A DNA stretch of 64,000 nt. Origin: Rallus limicola. Its lineage: Eukaryota; Chordata; Aves; Gruiformes; Rallidae. Positions 25,033-37,900 of this stretch are shown here, one piece after another. Numbering within the stretch: position 1 is the first letter of the stretch; every line of letters starts with the position of its first letter. The notes under the pieces were generated by a model. It had not been told where the DNA came from. It searched no databases and saw only the letters and a program-made list of their open reading frames with translations. The stretch spans positions 22,787,015 to 22,851,014 of the forward strand of contig JAKCOZ010000012.1 in the NCBI GenBank assembly GCA_022605955.1. The letters are read 5' to 3'. The position numbers and the translations under genes are program-made.

Positions 25033-28000
25033 TTACTGTTGTGGAACAAATATCTATATATATAAACTATTCAAATAATCATCTAATTTTCATTAAACTC
25101 CAAGTGCTCTCTTAATGTGGTTTGGTACCCAGCTGGGATACAAGCAGGTACCACACAAACCACTTCTCTGCTGAAGCATCTGAGTCATGGCTGTCACTGC
25201 AGAGAATGTACAGTAATGTTTTGGGGGAAGGAAAGCACATTAAGGCTGAGGAGAGCATCTGGCTTCTCAAAGTGTTCCCCTTGGCTGTATTTACACTTTG
25301 GAGCTGATGCTATCAAGGGAACCAGTAACAGAATGGTAATCCACAGCAAAACATAGCTGTGTCCAGACACTACTGTGCAAGCAGGCACCTCTGTGGGTCA
25401 TCATTGTGTGGCACAGATGAGCCCTGTGTGTCTCACTGCCCCAGACCTATGGTTCAGGCAGCAGGGCCCTGTTAGCTCCCTTGGGTGAGACCCTGGCCGT
25501 GCTGCTCCAGGTGGGGGGAGGGATGCTGTTAAACCAGGGTGTTCAGTGAAGGACTCATGGCAACATGGTGGGTTTCTGTGTTTGTGGCCAGTGTTTATGT
25601 ATCTGGCAGCTGCGATTTTTCCTCCCCTTGGGAGCTCTGCAGGAAACAGTGCTGTGGGGGGGCTGCTGGGGGACTTTATCAAACCCACCTTGGTGGGTCA
25701 CAGCAGCCCTGCGGTGGATGGGAAGTTCTGAACAACCATGTCTCTGCAGCTCTGCATACATCCCCCAGTTATAATACTGATTGCTGTGGGGTGGGATGTA
25801 TCTCTGGTCCTGTGGACACCAGTGCAGTTTCCAAGACTCTGCAGGACATGGTATCCCTCTGTCATTCAGTTCCCTTATTGCTGCAGACTGGGAGTCAAGA
25901 AGAAGATGGACAAACTGAACAGGTTACTGGAAGTGCCAGGTGCTTGTTCTGTGCTGACATTATTCTCATTTAATTATCACCAGAATTTATGTATTTCAAG
26001 TTATTCAGCTGGGATTCTGATTTCCCTCAGCACTGCAAATTCCATTAGTTTCTTAAATTTTAGCATAATTATAGAAAGCATTGATCTGAGTGTCTAGGAA
26101 CTGAACTGGAGGAAGGCAGAACAGGGTGGTCGCCTTGCTTTGGGGCATGGGGCACAGCCTGGTGTAGTTTCTCAGACTCACAAGGAAGGCACCAAGAGAG
26201 ACAATCCCATCTGATCTGGTGAGCTGTGCTGTTGGCTCAGCTGCTGAGATGATGCTCTATGTACCCAGTGCTATGCTGGCTGCCATGTCACCTGTCTGTC
26301 ATTGTGCTGAATTGCCTGGGGAAGGTTTGGTGGGTGGACACCGTGGAGCACAGTCAGCTCTGCTCTTTGGTGTCCATAGAGGGAAAATTGAAGTCAAAAT
26401 TCCAGTAGTTTCCAGCTGTTATGAATATTACCCTAAAATCCAGTCCCAAATCCCTTAGAATTTAGCAGACATCACCTGAAATCTGGATGTTGTCCCCTGA
26501 AACAGTGACTAGACAACACAAGGACTTGGGTAAATGTAGTCTTTCATCCTTTATCAATGCTGTCAGAGCCTAGAGCACAGCAAAGAACTAGTGATGAAGT
26601 TTCTAGTGAGCTGTTGGTATCTGGGTCTCCTTAAGAGTCTTTCAAGCTTCTTAAACTCAAAGAGGTCTCTCCTAGTTTAGATTTAAACAGAAGAATCTCT
26701 TTACTGCTGACCTCATAGTACTGTCACTTAATGATGTGAGCTCAGTATGTCAACACGGCTGTTTCACTTGTGTTTTATTGCTGCTATTTTTATACAGTAG
26801 ATGTCTAACTATCTGTGTGAATCCTTCAACACAGAGCTATTTCTCTGTCTGCTTTTAGATAGCCTTGTGAAATTCGTACTTTGGTGCCTTGTTATGTGTA
26901 GACTAATAAAGTCCAATATATTCTTATTTTCTGCTCAATTTTTCCAAGTCTGTCTTTCTCAATGACCCTCAGTGGGTACAGATGTCTGGCACCAAAAGTT
27001 TATTTGAGGCTCTTTTAGTACTCTCTGTTATCTGACTGCATTTAGTCCATAATATTTATTACCTGCATGCAAGATGCCCTGAGCTTAGTGGCTGTGAGAG
27101 GAAGAGAAAGCCACCCAGTAACAGCAATATGTGAGACTTCACATGTTCCCAGCAAGAACAGCCCTCTGCTTGGGAATAAGGATGATGATGGCACACCCCA
27201 TAAAATAAACCCAAATTTAGGGTAGGCTTTGTGGTACAAGACTCCTGAGATAATTTGGGAAGGCTCACTCGGCTGAGCTCAGTAATGGGGGTGCCTGTAG
27301 TTGTGTCAAGGTCAACATCCTTTTGGTGCTGGGGCTTCTTTTTCCTTTATTGTCTTTGCCCTCCCTAGAAATGTAAAGAGAAGAGAAACATCTGCCCCTA
27401 GCACAGGAATAACAAAGCATCACTAAGCTTTGGGGTTTTGCCTGGCAGAGGCACTGGGAGCCTAAGTGTCAGAGGCTGTGAGAGCCTTATAAAGGGTACC
27501 AGGCATCTCCTGATGTTCCTCATTGAACCTTGCTTGCAAAAGGGTTGGGGGGCTGATCCTTAAAATAAAAAGGGCTTTTATTCTCCAGAGTGCTTTTAGG
27601 AAAAGAGGGAAGATGGGTTGTGCATGGTCTTTTTAAGAGAAGCACGTAGGTGAGGGAAGAGATGGGAATGCCCTCAATAAAGTATTCCTTTTTTTACCAG
27701 GATCTCCTGCCTAGAGAGAGGAACAAGCTTCAGAGCAGAGGACTAGACATGCAGGGAGGGGTTTTAATGCCACAAAGGTAGGAAAATGTGCTTGAGGTAT
27801 GTACTATTTGTCTGGCTTTTTATATGCCTTGTGCTAGCCAAGCTGTGTTTGCTTTGGAGCCCATCCACTGGCCATACGCGTGTCGCATACCTCAGCACTG
27901 CAGCTCGGAGCATGGGCACAGCCAGAGCACTCCCAGAGCACAGGACTGGATGGTTTGGATGGTTTAGCAGGCTGACTCATCTTGCCAAGGGGTCAGACAG

Positions 28001-29296
28001 GCAAAATGCAAGGAAATAGGTAGGAATGTTTACCTGGGACTGGCATGGCTTCTTTTGGTGAGGCTGAGCTATTAATAAGACTTGGGTACCTCCTGACACC
28101 TCACCCTTGAACAGCAGTGCTGGAGTGAGGAACACAGCAGGGAGGCTGAGGGACTAGTGTGGCAGTTTCTGACTCAGACCAAGGGACAGTATTTAGTTTC
28201 AAAACCAGGAGACTTTTTGGGAAGTTCCTACATGGTATCCCGTTTATCCAGTTGCTCAAGACCTGCCCATCTCTCTGCATGCTTCAGCTGTATTTGATAC
28301 TTTCCCATTCCATCTTGCAGCTTTTTGGGGGAACTTTACTAGTCAGTGAGGTAATCCAAGTTAAACTGTGCTGCCTTCCACCCTTGTTCTGAAGCTCTTT
28401 TTCCTGAGGATTTTCTCAGACTGGAGGATTTCCGTATCTGTGCCACCAGCCCAGACAGCTGTGGTCTGTGGCAGAAATCATAAAGCTGGATCTGTACTGA
28501 AGAAACCATTCTGTCTAATTATATTCCTGTTAGAAAAGGTACCTGGGACACATCTGCTGGTGTTAACTCTTGAGTTCAACCAGATGTTCCAGCCTGAGGG
28601 ATTTTCCTAGAGCTTCACAATCAATCCCCCTGTGGCCCTAGTCATCCAGGAAGTAGATATCTTTAGGGGTCAGCACATCCAAATTGTGGGTAGGAATGGG
28701 ATTACTGAGGGCTTATTCAGCCTAGCTAGTCACTGGGCTGTATGCAGGAAAATGCATATACTGGGTTAGTTGCACAGGGCCAAACCCCAACCCAGACAGG
28801 AGAGGCCAACAGTGAGGAAATAGCTGGTGTTGGTATCGTGGAAAAGCCTCTGTCTCCTTCCCTTTCAAATCAGTCCTGTAAGGATCTATTTAAGCCCTCT
28901 GAGATGGGCTTTGAGGTATTCCTCCCACATAAGAGCTAATTTTATTTACAGTTCTTGTTCCTGCTTGCCACCAGGTACCAACCATATGAGGCTACCACAG
29001 TTCAAGGCAGAAACTTCTCTCCTTGCACCATACATAAGGTGGTCATTGCTGAGTGGAGGTTTTGAATAAGGACAGAGTTACCAATGGCCCAAGGTAGCCT
29101 TTCCTCCGTACTCTATAAACAGAACTCAGCTGCTGCCGACACCCTCCCAAGAAATTGAGGATATAATACTTGTTTCTCAGCTTCTTGGCTTTAGCGTCTA
29201 GCCTGCAGCAAGCCTTGGCATCATCAGTCCCTCCTCTGGCAATTAGGAGTTAAGAAGAGTGAGACTGGCTCAGCCCTCCCCCAGAGCATCTGTAAG

Positions 29297-29315
29297 CACC
29301 CACCCAGGGTGGGTG
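29297..29315. repeat. 19-base perfect palindrome CACCCACCC-A-GGGTGGGTG
   Basis: Two 9-base arms around a single central A. The CACCC words are KLF/SP-type binding sites, giving two back-to-back sites. Without a loop it would only extrude poorly as a hairpin. It may be regulatory or chance. Confidence 0.4.
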
Positions 29316-30397
29316 TGGGCTGGTGCCACCCTAAAGCTGCAGTCCAGGTCTTTAAGCCCTGAAAGAACCAGGATTTCAAACTCTTCCATCCTGTGCCTGC
29401 TTTCTCCTTCGTTCTTGCTTCTGTCTGTAGCTTAGCTCCACATCTGGGGCTTTGGGCCTTCTGAATTATGTGACTTCTGCTACATGCAGAGACTCCAGTA
29501 AGCTTGTGTTACTGGTGTGGGTGGGAATTCACCCTGGGTGGTGGGCATTTTAGCTTTCTCTTGGGCTTGAGCTTCCATAAACGGGCCAATCACAAGCTCA
29601 GCTGAAGCCAAAACATGAAATTTTGGTAGGATTGGGATAAGTCTCATAATGTGTGACTCAGGGAAGAGAAAATGTTATGTCAGCTCTGCAATTGGATTGT
29701 TTGATCTGTGGAGTAGACACAGGTCTGTCAGGCTTTAACGTGACAGAAGTTACTGCAAGTAAAATAGTTTTCAGAAGACATGCATAATTTTCCTTCTGAG
29801 AGTGTACATGTACCTTGTTTCAAAGGAACTTTACAGGAATTGTCTTCAATGGATTCTTATTCATCAGCTGCTGCCTTCAAAGGCAAGGCTGCTTGTTTCA
29901 CGGCAATATGGCTATTAACTGATTCCTTTACTTTCCTTTGATCTTTGCCAGCAAAATTTTTCTTGAATTTCTTCTGTAGCCTTTCTTCCCTGTACAGTTT
30001 GTGGCATGCTCACTTATTTGTTCCTGGGTTAGGTTCCAATTAATTATCAGAGCCAGTTACAAAAATCACCATCCAATATGATAACAAGGTGATTCTCATG
30101 GGGCTGTAACAGCCGGCAAGCACTGGCTCCTTTCATGTGGTTTGACTTTAGCCTAAACTGCCCTGAAGGCAAAAGATGAGGAGATGACCTGCTCCTGATT
30201 TGACAAGCAGTCAAGTTGGATGTTAAGACAAAGCAGGAAGCACTTTGTCACTAATAAATCAGGTGTCCTGAGGAGAGAGAGGCTGGTGGGGGCCTCGATG
30301 TTTTCTTCTCTGTTATAAGTACCTGTGTGGTAGGATTATTGTCCAATGTTTTCTGTGGAGAGACAAATATAAAAGCTTGAGCTCAGACAGGAGTGCC

Positions 30398-30443
30398 AGG
30401 GTTTGCTCTGGAGCGAGCACAGGGTGTGCTCTGGAGTGAGCAT
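30398..30443. repeat. Tandem duplication, 2 x 23 bases
   Basis: Units at 30,398-30,420 and 30,421-30,443 begin 'agggt(t/g)tgctctggag' and differ at only three positions. It is an isolated direct duplication rather than an expanded minisatellite. Confidence 0.8.
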
Positions 30444-30712
30444 GGCAGTGTGGGGTGGTGATGAAATACCCGCGCATCCCATGTCCCCCGTGGCAGAGCC
30501 AGATGTTCTCGTAGCTGGGGTCTGGGAATGTGAACTTGTGTAACCTCCCTGTGCACAAAGAAACACAATCACACTTCACATGCTTGAAAATGTCCCATAA
30601 CTGCTGGCTTGTTTAGCCCATGTTTCCAAGCCTTTGGTGAAATCTGTTAAGCGCTGCATATTTGGTAACCACAGCTTCCTCACTGTTCTTCCTGTGTAAG
30701 GATTATTTGGCT

Positions 30713-30728
30713 TCACTTATATAAGTGA
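30713..30728. repeat. 16-base palindrome TCACTTATATAAGTGA
   Basis: A perfect palindrome centred on a TATATA core. About one such 16-base palindrome is expected by chance in 64 kb. It contains a TATA-like word on both strands but has no other promoter feature. Confidence 0.4.
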
Positions 30729-33700
30729 TATATTATCAGAATTAAAGACTTCCATCTGTGTGAGGCGCAAGTGGTCTCAGGTCAGTCTTCTGCACTGAAC
30801 ATGTGCCACGGCAGTGGGACCTTTTCCTTTGCAAACCTTTGCTCTGGTACCACCCTTCCTGTTGTACCATGTCCAGCCAGACAGTAGCTGGAACACTTCA
30901 GAAGGCTGCTTGATCTGTCCTTCTCATCGTTGACAGCATGTTGGTTTTGCTTTCCTAGGCGATGCCAGCAGTGGAGGCCCATAGGTGACAGTGGTGGCAA
31001 GGGGTCTGTGAAGAACCACCTGGAGCAAATGCCACCCAGAGATACAAGGGCAGCCAGTGGGAAGCTGGGGTGCTGCTGCTAACAGGTTCCTCATGACTTG
31101 ATAAGTGGAGGACTCCATTGTCTAAAATGACATACCTAGGGCTAAAGTTACTGCTTTAGAAACCCAAGGAAAACAACCCATGTCTTGGGGCTGTGGCACT
31201 ATTTATGTCCTGACCTGTCCTGCTAAGGAGGCCCCATAGTTTTTGAAGAGCTGTAAAAGTGTGGCAGACTGGTAGTGTCACTGGGAGCTGCTGTAGTGGA
31301 ATCTTCTGTGGAATCTTCATTGGAGCCCCGGCAGTTTTAATTACACAAACTCATTTGTGGGCAATGACAGTTCTAGAAGGAAGTGTGCTAAGCTGAAATA
31401 GAAATTATCACACTTACAGAGAAAATAGCTTTTGTGTGCTTGCTGCCCACATGAGCAGAATTGCTGACTAGCAACCCAAGAGATTAAGAAGGTTATCCAG
31501 ACGAGCGTGTTGATTATCTGCCATAAAGCACTTGGTTCAGCTGTGCAGACCATCACCCATTGTAGTTTTGTTTGACTAGTGATTATAGGGTTAGACTTTA
31601 ATTCTGCTGTGTGCAGGTGGACACCTGTACCAACTACAGCCAGGTGAGGAGGAACCTGGGCTTGAAAGCGTTTTTTTCTTCTGAAATGTCTCTCAAGTTC
31701 TTCCTTTCCAGTTTGGTAAAGATTTTTCTAAGCATCTTTAAGCTTTATCAAGTGAAAGTGACAGTTCAAGACTGTGGTTAACCAAGATCACGGAAAAACA
31801 GCATTACTCTTTCCAAAATGTAAGTAATGTTAATGTTTCCATAAATACCATATAGTATTTCCACACAGAAACTGTATTTGAATTATATGGAAAGTGAAAT
31901 TGTAACACAGGCTTACGTAGGTCATTAGCTATCGGGGTTGCCAGACTTCCCTCGTCTGGAAGAGATAGTATCTTGGCTTGAACCAGAGTTATTGTCTCTC
32001 TGGGCAGAAAGACCTTAGGAGGTTGGGTTGGCTAGAGCTGCAAGGAACTTTCCATGTCTTGGTAGGAGGTAGTGGATGGAAAGCATAAGCACCAGGGTAA
32101 AGGATTGCAGGGAGATGTTGACCCTGAGCCACGGGCTGAGGAGTGGGGAGTAGTTGGGGAAAGGACAGCGATGTCTGTGCAGGAGACAGATGGGGAGGAT
32201 GGAGGTGGTGGTCTGTTAACAGAGTGAGTTAGTCAAGAGTGACCCACAGTCAGGACTGACACTTAGAGCAGTGTTGAATCATGAGGGCTGAGGACACATG
32301 TGCCTGGAAGGTCAGTGTGCAAATCTGTAACAGCATTAAAGTGGGTCCATGGGCTGGGACTGGGGTGTGAGCACCAGGCTGACACACAAAGATAAAGTTT
32401 TTCTTGAAATTCATAAAACAAACTAAATCTTTCTGCTCTGCTTCTGTAAATAAAGGCATTTTGGGGGTCAGACATAAGCCAGTATCAGAGCAGTCCATGG
32501 AAGGACTACAGCTTCATCACTTCAAGAGGTGTGCTGGCATCCTTGGGTTAAACACATGGTTTACAGCTCAGTTATAATTCAGATCCCATCCCACTGTAGT
32601 AATTCCTGATTATAATGCTGGTTACAGCACTTGTGTCAGCCTGAGTTCAACAGCTCTGCGTGTCTGCTGCTAGGTACACGTGGAATATTTTATTGATTGG
32701 GGCCTTTATATCTTTCTGTATCTTTTAGGTCAAGGATCCCATTGTAGGGAAGTGTCTTACCATTACCTTCCACCTCTACCTTTGCATGTGCACACGATAT
32801 AGGCTTGATGTCTCAGTAAAATGGATGCTGCCTATAGTCAACTTGGATTGCAGTGAAATCACTGTGCTTCTTGAACTTCACAGCAAAATAAATTCCCCTG
32901 ATTCTTGGGGGTTGCTGAAAATGCTTTACAGCAGGGTGACATCATACCCTGTGCACAGTCTCTTACCCCATGTGGTAAATGGATGGATTAGTCCTCTTCT
33001 TGCATGAGGCCCAGCTGGAAGGGCACATAGGGGTCTAGAGATGCAGGAAGACATGGTGAAGGCATGTATCTAGAGTCTGCGTCAGCAAATACTGCTTTAA
33101 TTTGAAAATTTTCTCCTTGCCAAGGTAAAATTCTTTAAGTTTATGCTCTGCACAGAGCTCCCTGCAGTCAATGTGGGTCTGTGCAGGTGTTAATGCTGGC
33201 TTTGGGCTTGGAGACTTCCTTCATTGCTCGGCAGTACACTCTCTGCCATATCTTTCTGATGCAACCATTAAATTAACAGCTTCCTCCAAGAGCACTGGAG
33301 GTTAGCAGAATGTCAATACACAAAACAAACTTCCCTAACATCAGCATACAGCCTTTGTTACCCCTATTAGTCACAGTGCCAAAACCAAAAAGGGTTTCTG
33401 CTCACAGGGGATTCCATCCCCAAACCAGTATAGTTGGTCAACACCCTTACCCTGACTCCTGGGGCTTTGGGGTCAGCCCCTGAGCATGGAGCACTTGAAC
33501 CCTCCTGCGTAATCTAGAAATGGTATTTGGAAAAGCTCTGGGTAGAGCTAGTTAAATGGGATTTTTCTGATGTTTATAGTTATTGAGCAGATTAATACTG
33601 GTAAATATTAAGTAGGGTCATCTGGAAAAGCATAAGCACTCTAGCTTTTGCCAACAAACCACTTAAGTGCATGCTTAGAGATAAGCATGTGTATTAAGGT

Positions 33701-34967
33701 AAATGGAGCTGCTCATAGGCTTGGTGTTGAGCATATGTTTAGAGATTTTGATTGGGAGGAACTCATTGCTTGAAATCATAATCTTTTATCCTTAATGAAC
33801 AGAAATTAGATTCTAGTATGAGAATTTTCATTAAATAAAAACTTAAAACCTACTGAAAGGTACAATAGAGATGATAAAGTTATCTAAGGCAAATGCCATA
33901 AAGTGGAAAACACAACTTCGAGGAACTTTCAAAAATGCCTTTCCCATCTTCCAACCTGCTTTAAAACTTATTCAGGCCCCAGATTGCCTGGCAGGATGGG
34001 GCTCAGCACCATAGGGAGCAGATTGCATGTGTGATGTGTCTAGTTTTGCTGTTGAGGTCCATGCTTAGATCTGGTTGGCACAAGGGAGGACCATGCTGGA
34101 GGAGAACATAGAATGGGCTCTCCCCTTGCTGAACTTGGCTGCAATAAGGTAAAAACAAGGTTAAAATTTCTCCACACAAATCACAGTCTGCATGTAGTGA
34201 GCACTTACTGTATGTGCACTTCAAATTCTTGGTTGGAGCTTAAAATATCCGTGTTTAGAATTACAGACCTGCTTTGGATGTTGTTACAAAGCAATGTTTG
34301 GAGAGACAACAACTTGCATTAAAGCATATCTGACCTTCTCCTGGCAGGAATACTGCGGGAGTGTGCAAAAGCTGATATGGAGAGAGCTCCTGGGTTAGTG
34401 CCTGTGCCTTTGTCTCAAGAGGAAGATAAATAAACTGGTAAGAAATGCTCCAAATCCCTCTCTTTCCCTTGAAGCACCATTGAAAATTTGCTGCTGTGCA
34501 AAGTGTATCAGCATCAAAACAGAGGGAAGGTTTTTCCAGAGAAGTCCAGCAAAAACTGAGAATTCCCACTGTGTTCAGTGGGGAACTCTATAACCCCAGC
34601 CCTTCCTTTGGCAAAGGTTTGACTCCTTCATGGGGCTCCTCCTGTCCTGGAGTGGGGGATGGATGGGACAGGCAGTGCATGCTGGCATTCTCCTGTCAAG
34701 CAAAATGAGTGTAAAAAGAAGGAAAAAGATGATCAGGTCTGGGATGTGATGTCTCTTTAACATGAAAAATGGATCAGCCAAAGGCAGAGGAAGCTGGGGA
34801 AGGGCTGACCCTGCTGTGGGTCAAGCAGCACTCCTGTAAATAGCGATCTGCAGCATCAGGCTTTCAACCAGCCCATTAAAAAACTTGATTTGCACTGTGC
34901 CTGGTAAAGGAGTGCCTCCTGTTTACCTCCCCACAGTGGTGGGGGAAAGGGCCTGCCCTGCTCCCAC

Positions 34968-34975
34968 ATGCAAAT
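34968..34975 (+). promoter_or_regulatory. Octamer motif ATGCAAAT
   Basis: A single perfect POU/OCT octamer downstream of G/C-rich sequence. About two octamers per window are expected by chance, so on its own this is weak. Confidence 0.15.
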
Positions 34976-37900
34976 GAGGGTTGCTACGGCTAGAGCTGGA
35001 ACATTTAGCAAGTGAGCGCATGAAATTTAAGGTTACCTGTAAGCAGCTGTTGCTCACCCTGTGGGTGTTTTCTATGGGTATTTAATTGCATGTTGCTCAG
35101 TACTAAGTAAGTGCAACTTACGTGAATATCCACAGCAACCTGAATGCTGCTGCCTCCAAGATAAAGGACTTTGCTTGAGAAACAAATGCTTGACTGGTCA
35201 TAGTACCACAGGCCTTGTGCACTTTAAAAAGTGTACTTTATCTCTGATAAAAAGGGAAGAAATGGTCTAGCTCTTAAAAAATAAACCCCAAAGCATTTTA
35301 AGGACTTCCACCCCCTTCTATTCTTTTCCCAGGTTGCAAAAATAACATCCAATAATGAAATGAAAACAAGCTGAATACTTACGTTCAGTGGAGGAGGGAA
35401 GAGGTAGTCGCAGACAGCTGGAGCATGTCTGGGCCAGTGTCTCAGTTCCTTGCTTTCTGCTAGTTCAGTGCCACTCCAAGAATGCAGACAATGCTGGCTA
35501 TGGCTGTTTCATATTTGATTTCCACACTTAAAAAAAAATTCATGCTTGTTAAATGAAACCCCATTGTCAGGTTGGCACATGTCCACCCTGCCTCCTCAGG
35601 TCCCACTTCAGAGCTTGCTGTCTGAGTTTGGGTGTCCTGCTTGCACCCCTTCAGTGAGGATGGGGTATGCAAGGACTGGTTTGCTGGTTTAGTGCTGCAC
35701 AGCATCACAACAAAAGCTTCTGGCCTACTTGTAGCTGAGTCTGTGGATAGCCTTCCTCAGTGCTAGTTGGAGGTGCTGCGGGGAAGGATTGGGGTTTTGG
35801 AACAGTGTCATGAGTGGTGGGTGGGCCTGTTGGGCACTGGGCTGGAGCTGGTCTCTGGGCAAGGTACTGATTGAGCTGCCTGTGGAGGAAGAGGCTTGGG
35901 CAAGCAGGGCGCAGGCTGCAAAGAGCTGGTATCCTGCCCTGCTCTGGAGAGAGGGCAGGAGAAATGCTGTGTGCTGGCAGTGAAGAGGCAGCTGAGACTA
36001 ACAAAAGATTGTTCCACATCCTCTGTAAAATACCAGGGAGGGCATGAAAATGATGAGCTTTGTTAGTAAATCTTAGGGGGTTACAAAATCCATCAGTCTG
36101 CTACTTCAGACCTTCCTGGCTTCTCCCCCCTGACCCCTGTAAGCTGCTACCAAGGTCTGATACCAGTTTGTATGTTGTTTGTGCAGCAATGCCCAAGCAG
36201 TTGGAGCATGACAGGAGGGAGAGGGGACAGGACTGGGTCAGATACAGTGGGGTGTGATGCTGGAGCAGAGGGAAGCACTGGCCATGTTTTGATTCTTCAG
36301 ATGCCCTGGAGGAGCCCAGTGCTGGGCTGTTGTCATGTGAACACCGTTATTTTTGGGAATTCAAGACTGGCTCCAAGCAAAGGTTAAAGGGAAGAACCCC
36401 TCCCACCCCCGGATCAGGTGAGCAGAAGGTGAGATTGTTTTTCCTCAGCACAGCACAATTTGTGAATGCCTGAACCAGCAGTGAGTCCTCCCAGGTGTGT
36501 CAGGCTGGAAGGGGATGCTGTGCCTCGTGCAGGAGCTGGTCAGGAATGTGGCACTTGGGCTCTGGCTCTGTTCCTGGTTATCCCAAGGCTTGGTCCTCCT
36601 CCTGCCCTTACCTCTCCTCCTCCTGCTGCCTGGGGCTCTCCTGGGGCAGCAATGCTGGCTGGTGGTTATTTCACATCTCCTGCTGCTCAGGTAGCAGATC
36701 TGTGCACAGGTTTCACCGGCTCGTGTCAATGGCAGCGCAGCCTTCACTCCTAAGGAAGAGCAGGAAGGCAAATCTTCGTGTTCTGCTTTCTGTAATGTCA
36801 AAGGCAAGTTGTAGCATTCCCATAAAACTTTGCCCAGCCTTTGATTTCAGAAATCCAGGCTATGGATACTAGAGGTGTGTTGCTTTACAGTTGAAACCGC
36901 TCCAAGATGCGATGGGTGCAAAGGGCCAAATTATGGTTCATGAAGTGATTTAAGGGAATGACACATGTGGCCTCAGGGGCACTATTTATCCTGATGCACA
37001 TGCATTTAGGATCTGCCTGTCCCTGCCTAGCCACGCTGGTGTTGCAGGCAGCAATCCACCTTCCCTTGCATCAAAATGTCCCAACTGGAGCGATCTGAGG
37101 CCTTCACAAAACCCAAAGATGCAGAGGACATGGCTGAACCCAAGCACGGGTCCAGTATTGGTGGGGTACCACCCATAACAGAGGTTTGGGAAGTCAGTGT
37201 ACGGAGAGGGGAACAGGGCTTTGTGCCACGGATAGCTGGTCCCAGCAAGCCAGCAGCAGTATGAAGGCAACAGCAAACTGCACTGGGGAGCCCGTGATGC
37301 TCAGTGTGCAGACACTGAAACTAGCCTCCCACTGAAAGGGAGACAAAAGCATTTTATCACTTTCCTGACCTGCTGAGAGCATTTCTTAAACTTTTGAACT
37401 AAAGAGCTCAGTATTTTTGTATTTCTTCATTTCTAACTTGGGGGGAAAAAAATGCTGGTTTTGATATTCCAGCGCCTTTATTCTGTGTCCAAAAAGGGAT
37501 GTGATGGTAAGGAAAATTAGTAGCTTGAATGTCATGAACTTATTAAAGAAAAATGTGGATTTTTTTTACAGGGAAGACAAAGCCATTGAAACCATATTTT
37601 ACTAAAAATACCAGAAGAATAAATTGGAGCAGGTATACTTATGCAGTTTGTCACATAGCATGTAAGTGCAGTGGGTGGCCTTTAAAATTTAAACTGCACA
37701 CTCATGCTCTAACAGAGTTCCTCATTATAAAACACAAAATGTGATAGGAACTGGCAGAACTACTGTGCTGGTGGGATATTTGGTGTGCACCCTCCATAAG
37801 CCCCACACAGCTCGTCTCATCTGTGGTATTAGCAAGAAAAGTGCTTCCCTCTTCAAATGCATCATCCAGATTAACTGAGCCCTTCCCTTGCTACCTCCTA

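Noticed and set aside
26760..26960. 3' end of a gene, suggested by AATAAA near 26,905
   Set aside because: AATAAA is common by chance; no upstream exon or open frame supports a terminal exon.
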